Assembly (NCBI GenBank): GCA_933822405.4
Contig: CAKOGP040002052.1
Coordinates: 1 to 10,530 of the forward strand
Origin: Cylindrotheca closterium
Lineage: Eukaryota > Bacillariophyta > Bacillariophyceae > Bacillariales > Bacillariaceae
Direction of reading: 5' to 3'
DNA: 10,530 nucleotides
Position 1 is the first letter of the stretch; each line of letters begins with the position of its first letter. Below, piece after piece: positions 1-6,671 of this stretch. A program made the translations under genes and the position numbers. Under the pieces are notes generated by a model that saw only the letters and a program-made list of their open reading frames with translations, was not told where the DNA came from and ran no database searches.

Positions 1-60
1 TGAAGGCTTGGGAAAGGTCACATTATTGTAGTGTCTGACGGAAGAATAAGTCATGGGCAT
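1..60 (-). CDS. Possible 5' end of a minus-strand gene running off the left edge
   Basis: On the minus strand an ATG at 60-58 opens a frame with no stop to the window edge (20 codons, beginning Met-Pro-Met-Thr-Tyr). The same frame is also open upstream to a TGA near 112-110, so the true start or an exon boundary could lie further upstream. The stretch is too short to recognise a domain. All three plus-strand frames here contain stops. It is equally possible that this is chance open sequence in an intergenic region. Confidence 0.25.
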   Translation of the reverse strand, partial: MPMTYSSVRHYNNVTFPKPS

Positions 61-836
61 TGCGATAGTAGCAGATTGATAAGAGAATGAATCAATGGTG
101 GATTTTAATTAGTGAGTATCACTGGAGACAGTTTGTGTTCATGCTTTGACGGTGGAGACGAAAGAACTTTCGATTGTTTGTTGAATATATTGGATGTATA
201 ATATATACTGATGATGACGATGACGATCAAATAAAAATGATGATGATGAAATACATGAAATACCGTATATGGATGATGGTCCTTGAGCGTACGTACGTCT
301 CCCGGCCCATACACGTGTACAGTATTCAATATTCTCGTCGTCTGTGCAAACATCCATAACCCTTACCCTTACCCTGAACCGATGCTGTTTGGTAGTTTTC
401 CGAAAATATATAATGATTCAGGCATCGTAAATAAAATAGCATGCTCGTCAAGACCGACTGTATCCCAGAAGCTCCCAGCTTGCAGCTGGCAAAAACCATG
501 CATCTGGATTAAAATATACTCAGAAAACCAAATACCTGTACTAGAACTTACTGAGAACGTACAGCACCATGGGTGGAGCGATCACGACACGTACGGTATA
601 GTATGCGTCCGAGGCAGGACCTAGCTAGCTGTAATGTTATTGCCATCCACCACACACAAATTTTCAAAAATCTGTATCTTTGACCACTCCGAGTCAATAA
701 TAATGACCCCCATGAAAATCGGGCATCTCATCATCATCATCATTATATATTAAGAAATAAATAAATTAAACGCAGCAGCAGCAGTATAATTACTGCATGT
801 TGATCAAAGGTACGACAACAGCTCCACCAGTAAAGA
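61..836. other. Intergenic region upstream of the first membrane-protein gene
   Basis: No convincing gene is visible. The open frames here start at non-ATG codons or have no recognisable composition. The region holds GAT/ATG-rich simple sequence (about 208-250), an ACGTACGT palindrome (288-295), a short run of CCCTTA-type units (about 359-376), a (CAT)5 microsatellite (729-743), an AT-rich TATATATTAAG stretch (about 743-755) that could serve as core promoter for the gene at 837, and a (GCA)4 run (772-783) that would fall in its 5' leader. One TACAGTA motif is at 318-324. Confidence 0.6.
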
Positions 837-2141
837 ATGGCACCACCAATCAACAGAAATAGAGCCGGCCTCCTCTGCGGTCTTGTTTGTTGCTGTATCT
901 GTTGCATCATACCAGGCATCATTACGATGGTGACAGCAAGTTTTCAATACGAAGATTGGGAGTCTGCTCAGGCCGAGGTGATGAATACAACCTATTGTGG
1001 GACATACCGGCGTCGTCGCAAGCTAGGACGTGAAATTGTTCAATCGGATGCTGCTGCTGCTGCTACTACTACTGCGAGCCGAACACTATTACAACGAGAC
1101 GACAGCACGATCATTACTGGAGATTTGGATGATACTAATAAGGATTCAACAGATGGAAATACTATTCAGCGCGACACCAAGATCTTGAGGGTCAACAGAA
1201 TTCCTTCTGTCGAAACTCGCAAAGGAAGTTTCCAAAGCTTTTCAATTCAAGCGTTATTTGTGGGCTATGATGATGATGACAACAAGTCGAACAAAGTAGA
1301 ACAAGATGACATGGACAGCAGTGATGACAGTGACGACGATGAGGATGATGCCAGCGAAGACGAGAAAGAGCCTAAAAATAGTGGGAGCAATTCGGATGCT
1401 CCAGTTATTTCACAAACAACAACTACTTATTCTACGAGCAACATGTTTGTTACCAAACAAAAGAATAATTCCCGAAGAAGGACCACCCAACAACAACAAA
1501 TACACGGCGTCCAGCGACGGGCCAAGGGCGGAGGAGTTGCGGCTGGGGCCGCCGGAGGAGCGGCTACTGGATACTACTTTGGATCGTCCGGCAATAGACA
1601 CAATTCACACTACCGCTCCTCGAGCAGCAGCAAAGGGCCCCAATACAGCACCACCTACTCCTTTATGACATTGGATGGAGAAAATGTTACGGCCACGACC
1701 GAGTATTGCATGAATCCCGTTCCTCCCGTTGGTGGAACCGAAACGGTGTTGTACAATCCCGATAGTCCTACGGTGGGAGTAGTGTCTCAGGGATTTAAAG
1801 AGGGCCTGCAGGGTGATGGCATCAACAGCCTCATCATTGGACTCGTTTCCGTGGCAATCATTGGAGCCTGTTTGTATTTTGTCATGAGACGGCGAAAATC
1901 ATCAAGCCATACCAGTACCAATACCAATACTATTTACAGCAACAACAACAACAATGCTTTCAGCAGCAGCGAGAATACCTACAGCACAAGTAACTATTCC
2001 GACAACAAGAATCCTCATGATGATGCTGCTGCTGTCGAAAAGCCCCAGTATGGAGAGCCACCTATCGTTCAAGCACAAGAGGTGACAAACAACAACACTG
2101 GTCCAATTTCGTATACCTCTGCGGCCTACAAGCCACCTTGA
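837..2141 (+). CDS. Two-TM DUF3592-like membrane protein with long low-complexity loop insert (paralogue 1)
   Basis: A 434-residue single-exon protein; the ATG has A at -3. Residues 11-33 form a Cys-rich hydrophobic segment (Cys18-20, 22, 23, then Pro-Gly). A Thr-Tyr-Cys-Gly motif (Cys54) follows. Residues 59-268 are a hydrophilic insert with Ala/Thr runs, a strongly acidic Asp/Ser tract (about 144-178), a Gln run (218-221) and a Gly/Ala-rich patch (230-252). The conserved core resumes at 269-317 with Tyr-Ser-Phe-Met-Thr-Leu-Asp-Gly, an Asn-Val-Thr sequon, Cys291 and Tyr-Asn-Pro-Asp-Ser-Pro (306-311). A second membrane segment (329-350) is followed by Arg-Arg-Arg-Lys and a Ser/Asn-rich tail ending Tyr-Lys-Pro-Pro. 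The beta-rich core between two membrane segments resembles DUF3592. Topology is inferred: core outside the cytosol, both termini cytosolic. Function is unknown. It is the first of three same-strand paralogues. Confidence 0.85.
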   Translation: MAPPINRNRAGLLCGLVCCCICCIIPGIITMVTASFQYEDWESAQAEVMNTTYCGTYRRRRKLGREIVQSDAAAAATTTASRTLLQRDDSTIITGDLDDTNKDSTDGNTIQRDTKILRVNRIPSVETRKGSFQSFSIQALFVGYDDDDNKSNKVEQDDMDSSDDSDDDEDDASEDEKEPKNSGSNSDAPVISQTTTTYSTSNMFVTKQKNNSRRRTTQQQQIHGVQRRAKGGGVAAGAAGGAATGYYFGSSGNRHNSHYRSSSSSKGPQYSTTYSFMTLDGENVTATTEYCMNPVPPVGGTETVLYNPDSPTVGVVSQGFKEGLQGDGINSLIIGLVSVAIIGACLYFVMRRRKSSSHTSTNTNTIYSNNNNNAFSSSENTYSTSNYSDNKNPHDDAAAVEKPQYGEPPIVQAQEVTNNNTGPISYTSAAYKPP

Positions 2142-2534
2142 GAGCAGTCGCATTTTATATGATGACTGTTGGTCTGATGTACTTCGTTGTCCATAAAATA
2201 GAATACATGTGCGTATCTTCATTCATAGAGACTTCTGCTCGTACGTTAATAAATCAAAAGAAACGAAACGAATATGCAATCTTGGTGGTGTCCCGATTAT
2301 GATGTTTCATTAAATCGAAAACATGGTCTTTATGTAGAAGTGTTCAACATGCCGCGTACTATGGGTTTCTGACGAGCGGTTGAGTCCGAACAAAAGATTC
2401 AAAACTACAATAAGCTAGCCTATTGTTCCTGAATTTCAGACAAACAAACGCATTGTACCGTATTATACTGATACTGCTGCTTTGCAGAGATAACCATCAT
2501 AATCAAGAGAGAGAGAGAGATACAGTAAGGCATC
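2142..2534. other. Intergenic spacer between paralogues 1 and 2
   Basis: A 393-bp gap without a supported gene. It holds an AATAAA polyadenylation-type signal downstream of the first gene and, close to the next start, a (GA)n run at about 2506-2520 followed directly by TACAGTA at 2521-2527, only 7 bases before the ATG at 2535. These last two elements would lie in the 5' leader or at the transcription start of paralogue 2. Confidence 0.6.
2248..2253 (+). terminator. Candidate polyadenylation signal of paralogue 1
   Basis: AATAAA lies 107 bases after the stop of the 837-2141 gene in AT-rich sequence. The spacing fits a eukaryotic 3' end signal, but the hexamer is common in AT-rich DNA and nothing else confirms a cleavage site. 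Confidence 0.35.
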
Positions 2535-3920
2535 ATGAAATTTGAGAATGCAGAACAACCACGAGACGGAGAACGAGCTTCTTCTTCTTCCAACTTGAAG
2601 AAATGCGCACCAAAGTCAGTCTTTGGAATTTCCATGTGCTGCTGTCTTTTGGGTTGCCTTCTTCCTGGAATTGGTTTGCTCGGCTTCAACTATTTGACGT
2701 ATGGAAACTACGAGTCGGTGCAAGCCAAGGTCGTTGGACAAACCTTTTGCGGGTACTATCGCCGTCGGAATCTAAAGCATCAGCAGCAGGACAATGTCGA
2801 TGAATCATCATTTGCCATGTGGGAAGACGAAGATGAGGAGGAACTAATGGATCGAAGACTGAAGAAAAGTGGCTACAATTCTGGAAGCCGCTCTTCCTCC
2901 ACAAACAAGAAACAAAACCACTACAAGATGACATATGAGTTCTTGACATTGGAAGGAGAGAACATTACTACCACCACGGATTACTGTGTCAAGGCACGCC
3001 GTCCCATCAATTCCACCGAGTACATCATGTACGATCCAGATGATCCGTACAATGTGGTGCATGAAACGAAGACCACGGCATATCTGGTGCTTGGTGTGTC
3101 ACTGGCAGCAACTGGAGCTGTATTCCTATGTGCGGCATGTGTCCTATACAAGGTGTTTATGAGTACCTTCGGAGACATGTTGGGATCCAACAGCAACAAT
3201 TCTAATAATAATGGAGGCATGCCCGATCCTACTGAGAATAACTCAGAAAGCAACCATGGTGGAGGTGGCATTCCAGCAACGACTGGATTTGCATCGGCAT
3301 TCTCGCAATTTACCAATCCAAATGCCAACAATAGCAATTCAGCTACTAACAACAACAACAACTCGGCTCCCAACAGCAATACTAATGGGAGCAACAACAA
3401 CGGTGGCAATACTCCCATGGCTGGATTGGCATCAGTATTCTCACAGTTTACAAACCCGAATGCCAATGCAAACAACAATAACAACTCTACAGCTCCAAAC
3501 AACAATTTGGCTCCCAATAACAACCAAAACCACCACAACAACAATGCGAACAACAATCCTATGGCGGCTGGGTTGGCATCTATGTTTTCACAGTTTACAA
3601 ACCCCAGTGCCAACAATAGCAACAATAATGCAACTGCTCCCAACAACTCAACGGGACCAACCACCACGGATACTCCGGCAAGCTATAATAACAATAATGC
3701 TTATGGCAATACAACCACCACCGAGAATAATAATCCATACCATGGAAATACTACTGGCAACAACAACAACAACAAGAATTCCTACGGGAACACGGCCAGC
3801 AATCCCTACCAAGATAATAACAACAGCACGTACAGCAACAACATACGACAACAGCAACCTTCTCCAAGTGCTCCTCCCGCCAGTGCTGTAAACCCGACGG
3901 GCGGCTACCGACCTCCTTAA
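2535..3920 (+). CDS. Two-TM DUF3592-like membrane protein with Asn-rich repeat tail (paralogue 2)
   Basis: A 461-residue single-exon protein with A at -3. A short hydrophilic N-terminus precedes a Cys-rich membrane segment (about 29-53; Cys35-37, Cys41, Pro44-Gly45). Then come Thr-Phe-Cys-Gly (Cys72), a 50-residue charged insert with an acidic patch (97-104), and a core at 129-175: Tyr-Glu-Phe-Leu-Thr-Leu-Glu-Gly, Asn-Ile-Thr sequon, Cys151, and Tyr-Asp-Pro-Asp-Asp-Pro (166-171). The second membrane segment is about 182-208. The remaining ~250 residues are dominated by Asn with Ser/Thr/Gln/Pro, prion-like in composition, and contain three copies of a Gly-(Leu/Phe)-Ala-Ser-x-Phe-Ser-Gln-Phe-Thr-Asn-Pro motif. 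The C-terminus Tyr-Arg-Pro-Pro echoes Tyr-Lys-Pro-Pro of paralogue 1. Topology suggests a cytosolic tail. The core resembles DUF3592; function is unknown. Confidence 0.85.
   Translation: MKFENAEQPRDGERASSSSNLKKCAPKSVFGISMCCCLLGCLLPGIGLLGFNYLTYGNYESVQAKVVGQTFCGYYRRRNLKHQQQDNVDESSFAMWEDEDEEELMDRRLKKSGYNSGSRSSSTNKKQNHYKMTYEFLTLEGENITTTTDYCVKARRPINSTEYIMYDPDDPYNVVHETKTTAYLVLGVSLAATGAVFLCAACVLYKVFMSTFGDMLGSNSNNSNNNGGMPDPTENNSESNHGGGGIPATTGFASAFSQFTNPNANNSNSATNNNNNSAPNSNTNGSNNNGGNTPMAGLASVFSQFTNPNANANNNNNSTAPNNNLAPNNNQNHHNNNANNNPMAAGLASMFSQFTNPSANNSNNNATAPNNSTGPTTTDTPASYNNNNAYGNTTTTENNNPYHGNTTGNNNNNKNSYGNTASNPYQDNNNSTYSNNIRQQQPSPSAPPASAVNPTGGYRPP
3285..3614 (+). repeat. Three imperfect in-frame repeats in the tail of paralogue 2
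   Basis: Copies of a 15-residue motif built on Ala-Ser-x-Phe-Ser-Gln-Phe-Thr-Asn-Pro start at 3285, 3423 and 3570 (residues 251, 297, 346), i.e. 46 and 49 residues apart. Asn-rich linkers of variable length separate them. The motif is the only hydrophobic/aromatic element in the tail, so it may be a short linear binding or assembly element. The spacing suggests duplication of a ~140-bp unit followed by linker slippage. Confidence 0.8.
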
Positions 3921-4149
3921 AAGAACAAGGTGCGTGGTGGTGGTCGTGACAAAAAGCAAGTGAACTTGCTGTACCTATTATATGTTTCAGTTGCAATTGT
4001 TTTTAATTAAATACATGTTTTATATAATAAAAATTACAAGAAAACTCCTGGCGTTGTAAAGTTATCGCATAGCTATTTGTATTTTTCATCGACACGACTG
4101 GATGTTAATAGAGATTGGTTTGGAAGAAATTAAGCAGATATTCAATGTA
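3921..4149. other. 3' flank of paralogue 2 and intergenic sequence
   Basis: No gene is visible. A short inverted repeat (AGCAAGT / ACTTGCT, 3955-3970, 2-base spacer) lies just after the stop and could form a small hairpin in the 3' UTR. AT-rich sequence with an AATAAA-type signal follows. Confidence 0.5.
4026..4031 (+). terminator. Candidate polyadenylation signal of paralogue 2
   Basis: AATAAA lies 105 bases after the stop at 3920, almost the same spacing as in paralogue 1 (107). The similar spacing mildly supports both as real 3' end signals inherited from a common ancestor, although surrounding sequence is AT-rich. Confidence 0.35.
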
Positions 4150-4458
4150 ACGGTACCGTGGTACAGGACCTATAGCCGCGTGGACAAATAAGCTATACTT
4201 TCTCCATCAGAAAAGTATCTCATGGAGAGAATCGGCTTTCCTTGGACATCGAATCGGAACGAAGTGGAGTGGCAAATGATGTACAAGGAGCTTATTCGAT
4301 TTCAACAGGAACATGGACATATCTGAGTGAAGATAGCAGATGATTCAGTCCTATGCGCATGGATGCAACATCAACAGAGAAAATACGAAGGTAGAACCAG
4401 TTCCGACGTTTCACTACACCAAATCCAGCTCTTGAAAAAGGTAGGTTTTCTTTCTTGA
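4150..4458 (+). pseudogene. Decayed helicase-associated (HA) domain gene fragment
   Basis: One frame reads like consecutive HA repeats (PF03457 type) but is broken by TAA at 4189-4191, TGA at 4324-4326 and TGA at 4456-4458. From 4192 it reads Leu-Ser-Pro-Ser-Glu-Lys-Tyr-Leu-Met-Glu-Arg-Ile-Gly-Phe-Pro-Trp, the usual end of an HA repeat. The next repeat has Trp-x3-Tyr-x2-Leu-x2-Phe, Glu-His-Gly-His, then after the stop Leu-x2-Trp-Met-x3-Gln-Arg-x-Tyr and Leu-Lys-Lys-Val-Gly-Phe. The repeat register is intact through the stops, so they are probable point changes rather than frameshifts. HA domains are presumed nucleic-acid binding and are linked to some SNF2/DEAD-type helicases; no helicase motifs are present here. 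A consensus-like GTAGGT donor at 4441 leaves a spliced gene possible, but the internal stop at 4324 argues for decay. Confidence 0.6.
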
Positions 4459-4927
4459 CCGGAAGAGGACTGAGTTATGCATCTATTTTCTATCACTTTC
4501 ATCGATAATAGGCCCCAATAATAGGTGCCACAGCACATTGATGATAGAAGCTGCGCACAGTCTTTTGACTTTTCATCTTCGTCGTCATTGAACCATTTTA
4601 ATCCACATATTCTCTACCCTCAGAATTATGTGCAGCGTTCGACTAGCATCTCCCGAAATGGATACAAAACATGCTACAAGGCTATAATGGCGAGGCTCTA
4701 TCATCCCCACGAGTCCTCTAACACATACAAAGAACATGCTGATTTTATAGAATTGAAGGGTTTCATCAAATATTATCGGAAAGTTGGACGTCCTGCTGCT
4801 GCTAGCGTGCTCCATCATTTTCAGCAATTTTTACCACCTGCTGCACATTGTGATTGGGGCTGTTCATGATACTATAGTACATGAATAAACTATCCTAGTT
4901 AGCTCAAAAAGTGAGTGGTGAGTGGTG

Positions 4928-4957
4928 AAACTAGTTACCTCGTAACGTTACTAGTTT
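4928..4957. repeat. Inverted repeat with AAACTAGT arms
   Basis: AAACTAGT (4928-4935) and ACTAGTTT (4950-4957) form perfect 8-base arms around a 14-base centre that includes the perfect palindrome GTAACGTTAC (4941-4950). It lies in intergenic DNA, away from any stop codon, so it is not obviously a gene terminator. Role unknown. Confidence 0.6.
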
Positions 4958-5400
4958 GATATGCCTTCCTTCCTTCTAGCTCTCTTCTAGTTGTGTGGAC
5001 GGCTGTCACCAGTAAAGTATAGACAAGGCGTCTTGCTCGTGGCGAGTGATAGTGAGAGGGTTAGACGACTCACTACAGTATATCACTGATAATGAATGAG
5101 TCTCGAATAATGTCTCACCGCGCTTCCCGCTATATCCACCACAAAATATATCCCCTCATTATTCACCCTCCAAATGTTTGTTCACCCAAGACCCATAAAA
5201 AAAAACATCTCACGACAGAAATTGTAGCATTGTCCTCTACTATTGTAGGGGTGCGTTTTATGCAAGCCCATAAGAGGTTTGAGAAAAGTCGCGCTGGGAA
5301 CAGAATCGCCACGACTGCCAGGAGTCAGTCATGCGGAGTGATGTCAATCGCATATATGAAGTTCGACAAGGAGGCGGAGGATGAATGCGTATCCATGTAT

Positions 5401-5422
5401 CAACCAACCAACCAACCAACCA
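5401..5422. repeat. (CAAC)n microsatellite
   Basis: Five tandem CAAC units plus two bases lie 62 bases upstream of the start of paralogue 3, probably in its 5' leader or core promoter. A tetranucleotide run like this is prone to length change. Confidence 0.85.
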
Positions 5423-5484
5423 CAAAAGATATATATTAGAACACAAGAAGAAAATCTCAAAATTTCGAATAAAGCAACATCATA

Positions 5485-6102
5485 ATGCCAGTGGAAGAAA
5501 AAGAAAGCAACAGAGCCAGCATCAAACGAAAACAACTCGCAAAATTACTGTGTTGTCTCATATGTTGTTTGGTTCCAGGAGCCATCATTTGGGGAGTTGC
5601 CAATCTGCAAGTCCAGGACTTGGAATATGCGAAGGGTACCGTGGTCGCAACCACATATTGCGGATACAGTGTCAAAAAAGGCGTGGATTACAACAATGGC
5701 AAGAGAGATCACTACAATATTACCTTTCGTTTCGAACTGGTATCGAATGGGACGACTGTGAATGCAACCACCGAGGATTGCACCGGATCCGTACCATCGC
5801 TTGGAACAGTGGAAACAATTTTATACGATCCAGAAGATCCAACTGATATAGTGCAGAACTCTACTTTTCAGACCTATCAAGCTGTTGGAATTGGGTTGGC
5901 TGCCTTGGGCTTAGTCTGCAGTTTGGTATTGGTAACGACAGTCTTGTTGGAGAATCGTCATGCTGGTGGAACCAGTAAGCATTATTCGGGCACGGCTCCT
6001 GGCTCGGACCCAATTGTACTCCAATCCCACCGAGCACAAGGCAATAGGACTGCCACTGGATACTATACTGCCAGTGGGGCTGGGGTTGTGGCGGCCATTT
6101 AG
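5485..6102 (+). CDS. Compact two-TM DUF3592-like membrane protein (paralogue 3)
   Basis: A 205-residue single-exon protein with A at -3, the minimal form of the family. A basic N-terminus (Lys/Arg at 14-20) precedes a membrane segment (about 20-39) with Cys23-24, Cys27-28 and Pro31-Gly32. Thr-Thr-Tyr-Cys-Gly (Cys59) leads to the core with only a short loop: Asn-Ile-Thr-Phe-Arg-Phe-Glu-Leu (78-85), two sequons (Asn88, Asn93), Cys99 and Tyr-Asp-Pro-Glu-Asp-Pro (114-119). A third sequon (Asn125) lies before the second membrane segment (about 132-154). The ~50-residue tail ends in Gly/Ala-rich residues and carries Ala-Thr-Gly-Tyr-Tyr, also seen in the loop of paralogue 1. The two conserved cysteines could form a disulfide outside the cytosol. 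Likely an inner-domain layout like DUF3592; function unknown. Its compactness makes it the best template for recognising the family. Confidence 0.85.
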   Translation: MPVEEKESNRASIKRKQLAKLLCCLICCLVPGAIIWGVANLQVQDLEYAKGTVVATTYCGYSVKKGVDYNNGKRDHYNITFRFELVSNGTTVNATTEDCTGSVPSLGTVETILYDPEDPTDIVQNSTFQTYQAVGIGLAALGLVCSLVLVTTVLLENRHAGGTSKHYSGTAPGSDPIVLQSHRAQGNRTATGYYTASGAGVVAAI

Positions 6103-6671
6103 TATTGGTGTGGTAGTGGGTATCTAGCTATAGTCCTAGCACTAGTATTCTAGATAGCGGTTTTTATGCTCTTATGGTCGAAGTGCGGTTCTGTTCGTCC
6201 AGCATTCTATTCTTGCGTCCATGTTGAATTGATGAAAGCACTGTCTAGCTATAGAGCAACATATCATTGTTGTTGTTTCACCTTCGTACCGGTAGAACAA
6301 GATCGATCCGCAATATCCGTCCTGCAGTCGACTTGTTCGATCTACTCAAAAAAGAACCGAACACTTCTGATTCATTATTTCCTTCTCCAATCAAAATTCG
6401 AAACATCTGCCTGAGAATCACCAACATCATCAACATCCGGATCGCATTGTTCCGAAAGAATCCAGAAGAAAGTAATATACCGGAAGATTGATGGATCTGT
6501 GCACGACTTCAGCAAAAAAGACACAGTGAAGAGACAAGTAATCTATCGATCTCTTACAAATCAAACCTAAAAAACAGGAAACGAGAAATACTGCGAATCA
6601 GTTAGTTGTTTTCAGGAAGTCTCAGGAAGTTTCGGGCCAGCACTTCAGAAATTTTCCGTCAGCCATCCACA
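6103..6671. other. Intergenic region between paralogue 3 and the FIST gene
   Basis: An inverted repeat follows the stop of paralogue 3 (6121-6156), and the 11-mer TCTAGCTATAG occurs at 6123-6133 and again at 6244-6254. An ATG-initiated 82-codon frame at 6166-6414 has no recognisable features and is probably chance. Sequence before the FIST start contains a pyrimidine-rich acceptor-like site ending AG near 6613-6615, so a 5'-UTR intron is possible but no donor is certain. Confidence 0.5.
6121..6156. repeat. Inverted repeat downstream of paralogue 3
   Basis: TATCTAG (6121-6127) and CTAGATA (6150-6156) are perfect 7-base arms around a 22-base spacer containing the ACTAGT palindrome. Starting 19 bases after the stop, it could form a hairpin in the 3' UTR. 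Its central 12-mer TAGCACTAGTAT (6137-6148) recurs in reverse complement in the hairpin near 10290. Confidence 0.5.

Larger units (their letters stand above)
4459..5484. other. Intergenic region upstream of paralogue 3
   Basis: No gene can be firmly supported. 4621-4800 contains an open stretch with a weak J-domain-like pattern but no suitable ATG. GAGTGGT units repeat at about 4912-4926, followed by an inverted repeat (4928-4957). An ATG-initiated 115-codon frame at 5092-5439 has unremarkable composition and no recognisable family; it ends 45 bases before the next gene and is more likely leader or promoter DNA. Other landmarks are TACAGTA at 5074-5080, an A-run near 5197-5205 and a (CAAC)n microsatellite at 5401-5422. 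Confidence 0.55.

Noticed and set aside
359..376. CCCTTA-like tandem units resembling telomeric repeat
   Set aside because: Only about two and a half units, and the unit is CCCTTA rather than CCCTAA; it is simple sequence and not a telomere or an internal telomere track.
283..624. 113-codon open frame upstream of paralogue 1
   Set aside because: It begins at TTG, has no signal, membrane or domain pattern, and its composition looks like translated intergenic DNA.
2981..3667. 228-codon minus-strand frame rich in Leu
   Set aside because: It is the mirror of the Asn-rich repeats of paralogue 2 (AAC/AAT read backwards as Leu-type codons); the plus-strand frame has the conserved family core.
3211..3891. 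226-codon plus-strand frame overlapping paralogue 2
   Set aside because: A Thr/Ile-rich shadow of the same Asn-codon repeats in another frame, without any independent feature.
4441..4446. GTAGGT splice donor as evidence of a live spliced HA gene
   Set aside because: The donor consensus is good, but the TGA at 4324-4326 lies upstream within the HA repeat itself and no clear acceptor restores an HA frame downstream.
5092..5439. ATG-initiated 115-codon frame before paralogue 3
   Set aside because: No recognisable family, ends in the (CAAC)n microsatellite, and overlaps the expected promoter or leader of the next gene; kept only as part of the intergenic description.
6166..6414. ATG-initiated 82-codon frame after paralogue 3
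   Set aside because: Random composition with no signal peptide or motif; a second frame overlaps it equally well, so chance is the simpler reading.
6606..6671. N-terminal extension of the FIST protein frame by 22 codons
   Set aside because: The extension relies on a TTG start and would bury the signal peptide; the ATG at 6672 places the hydrophobic segment correctly for plastid import.
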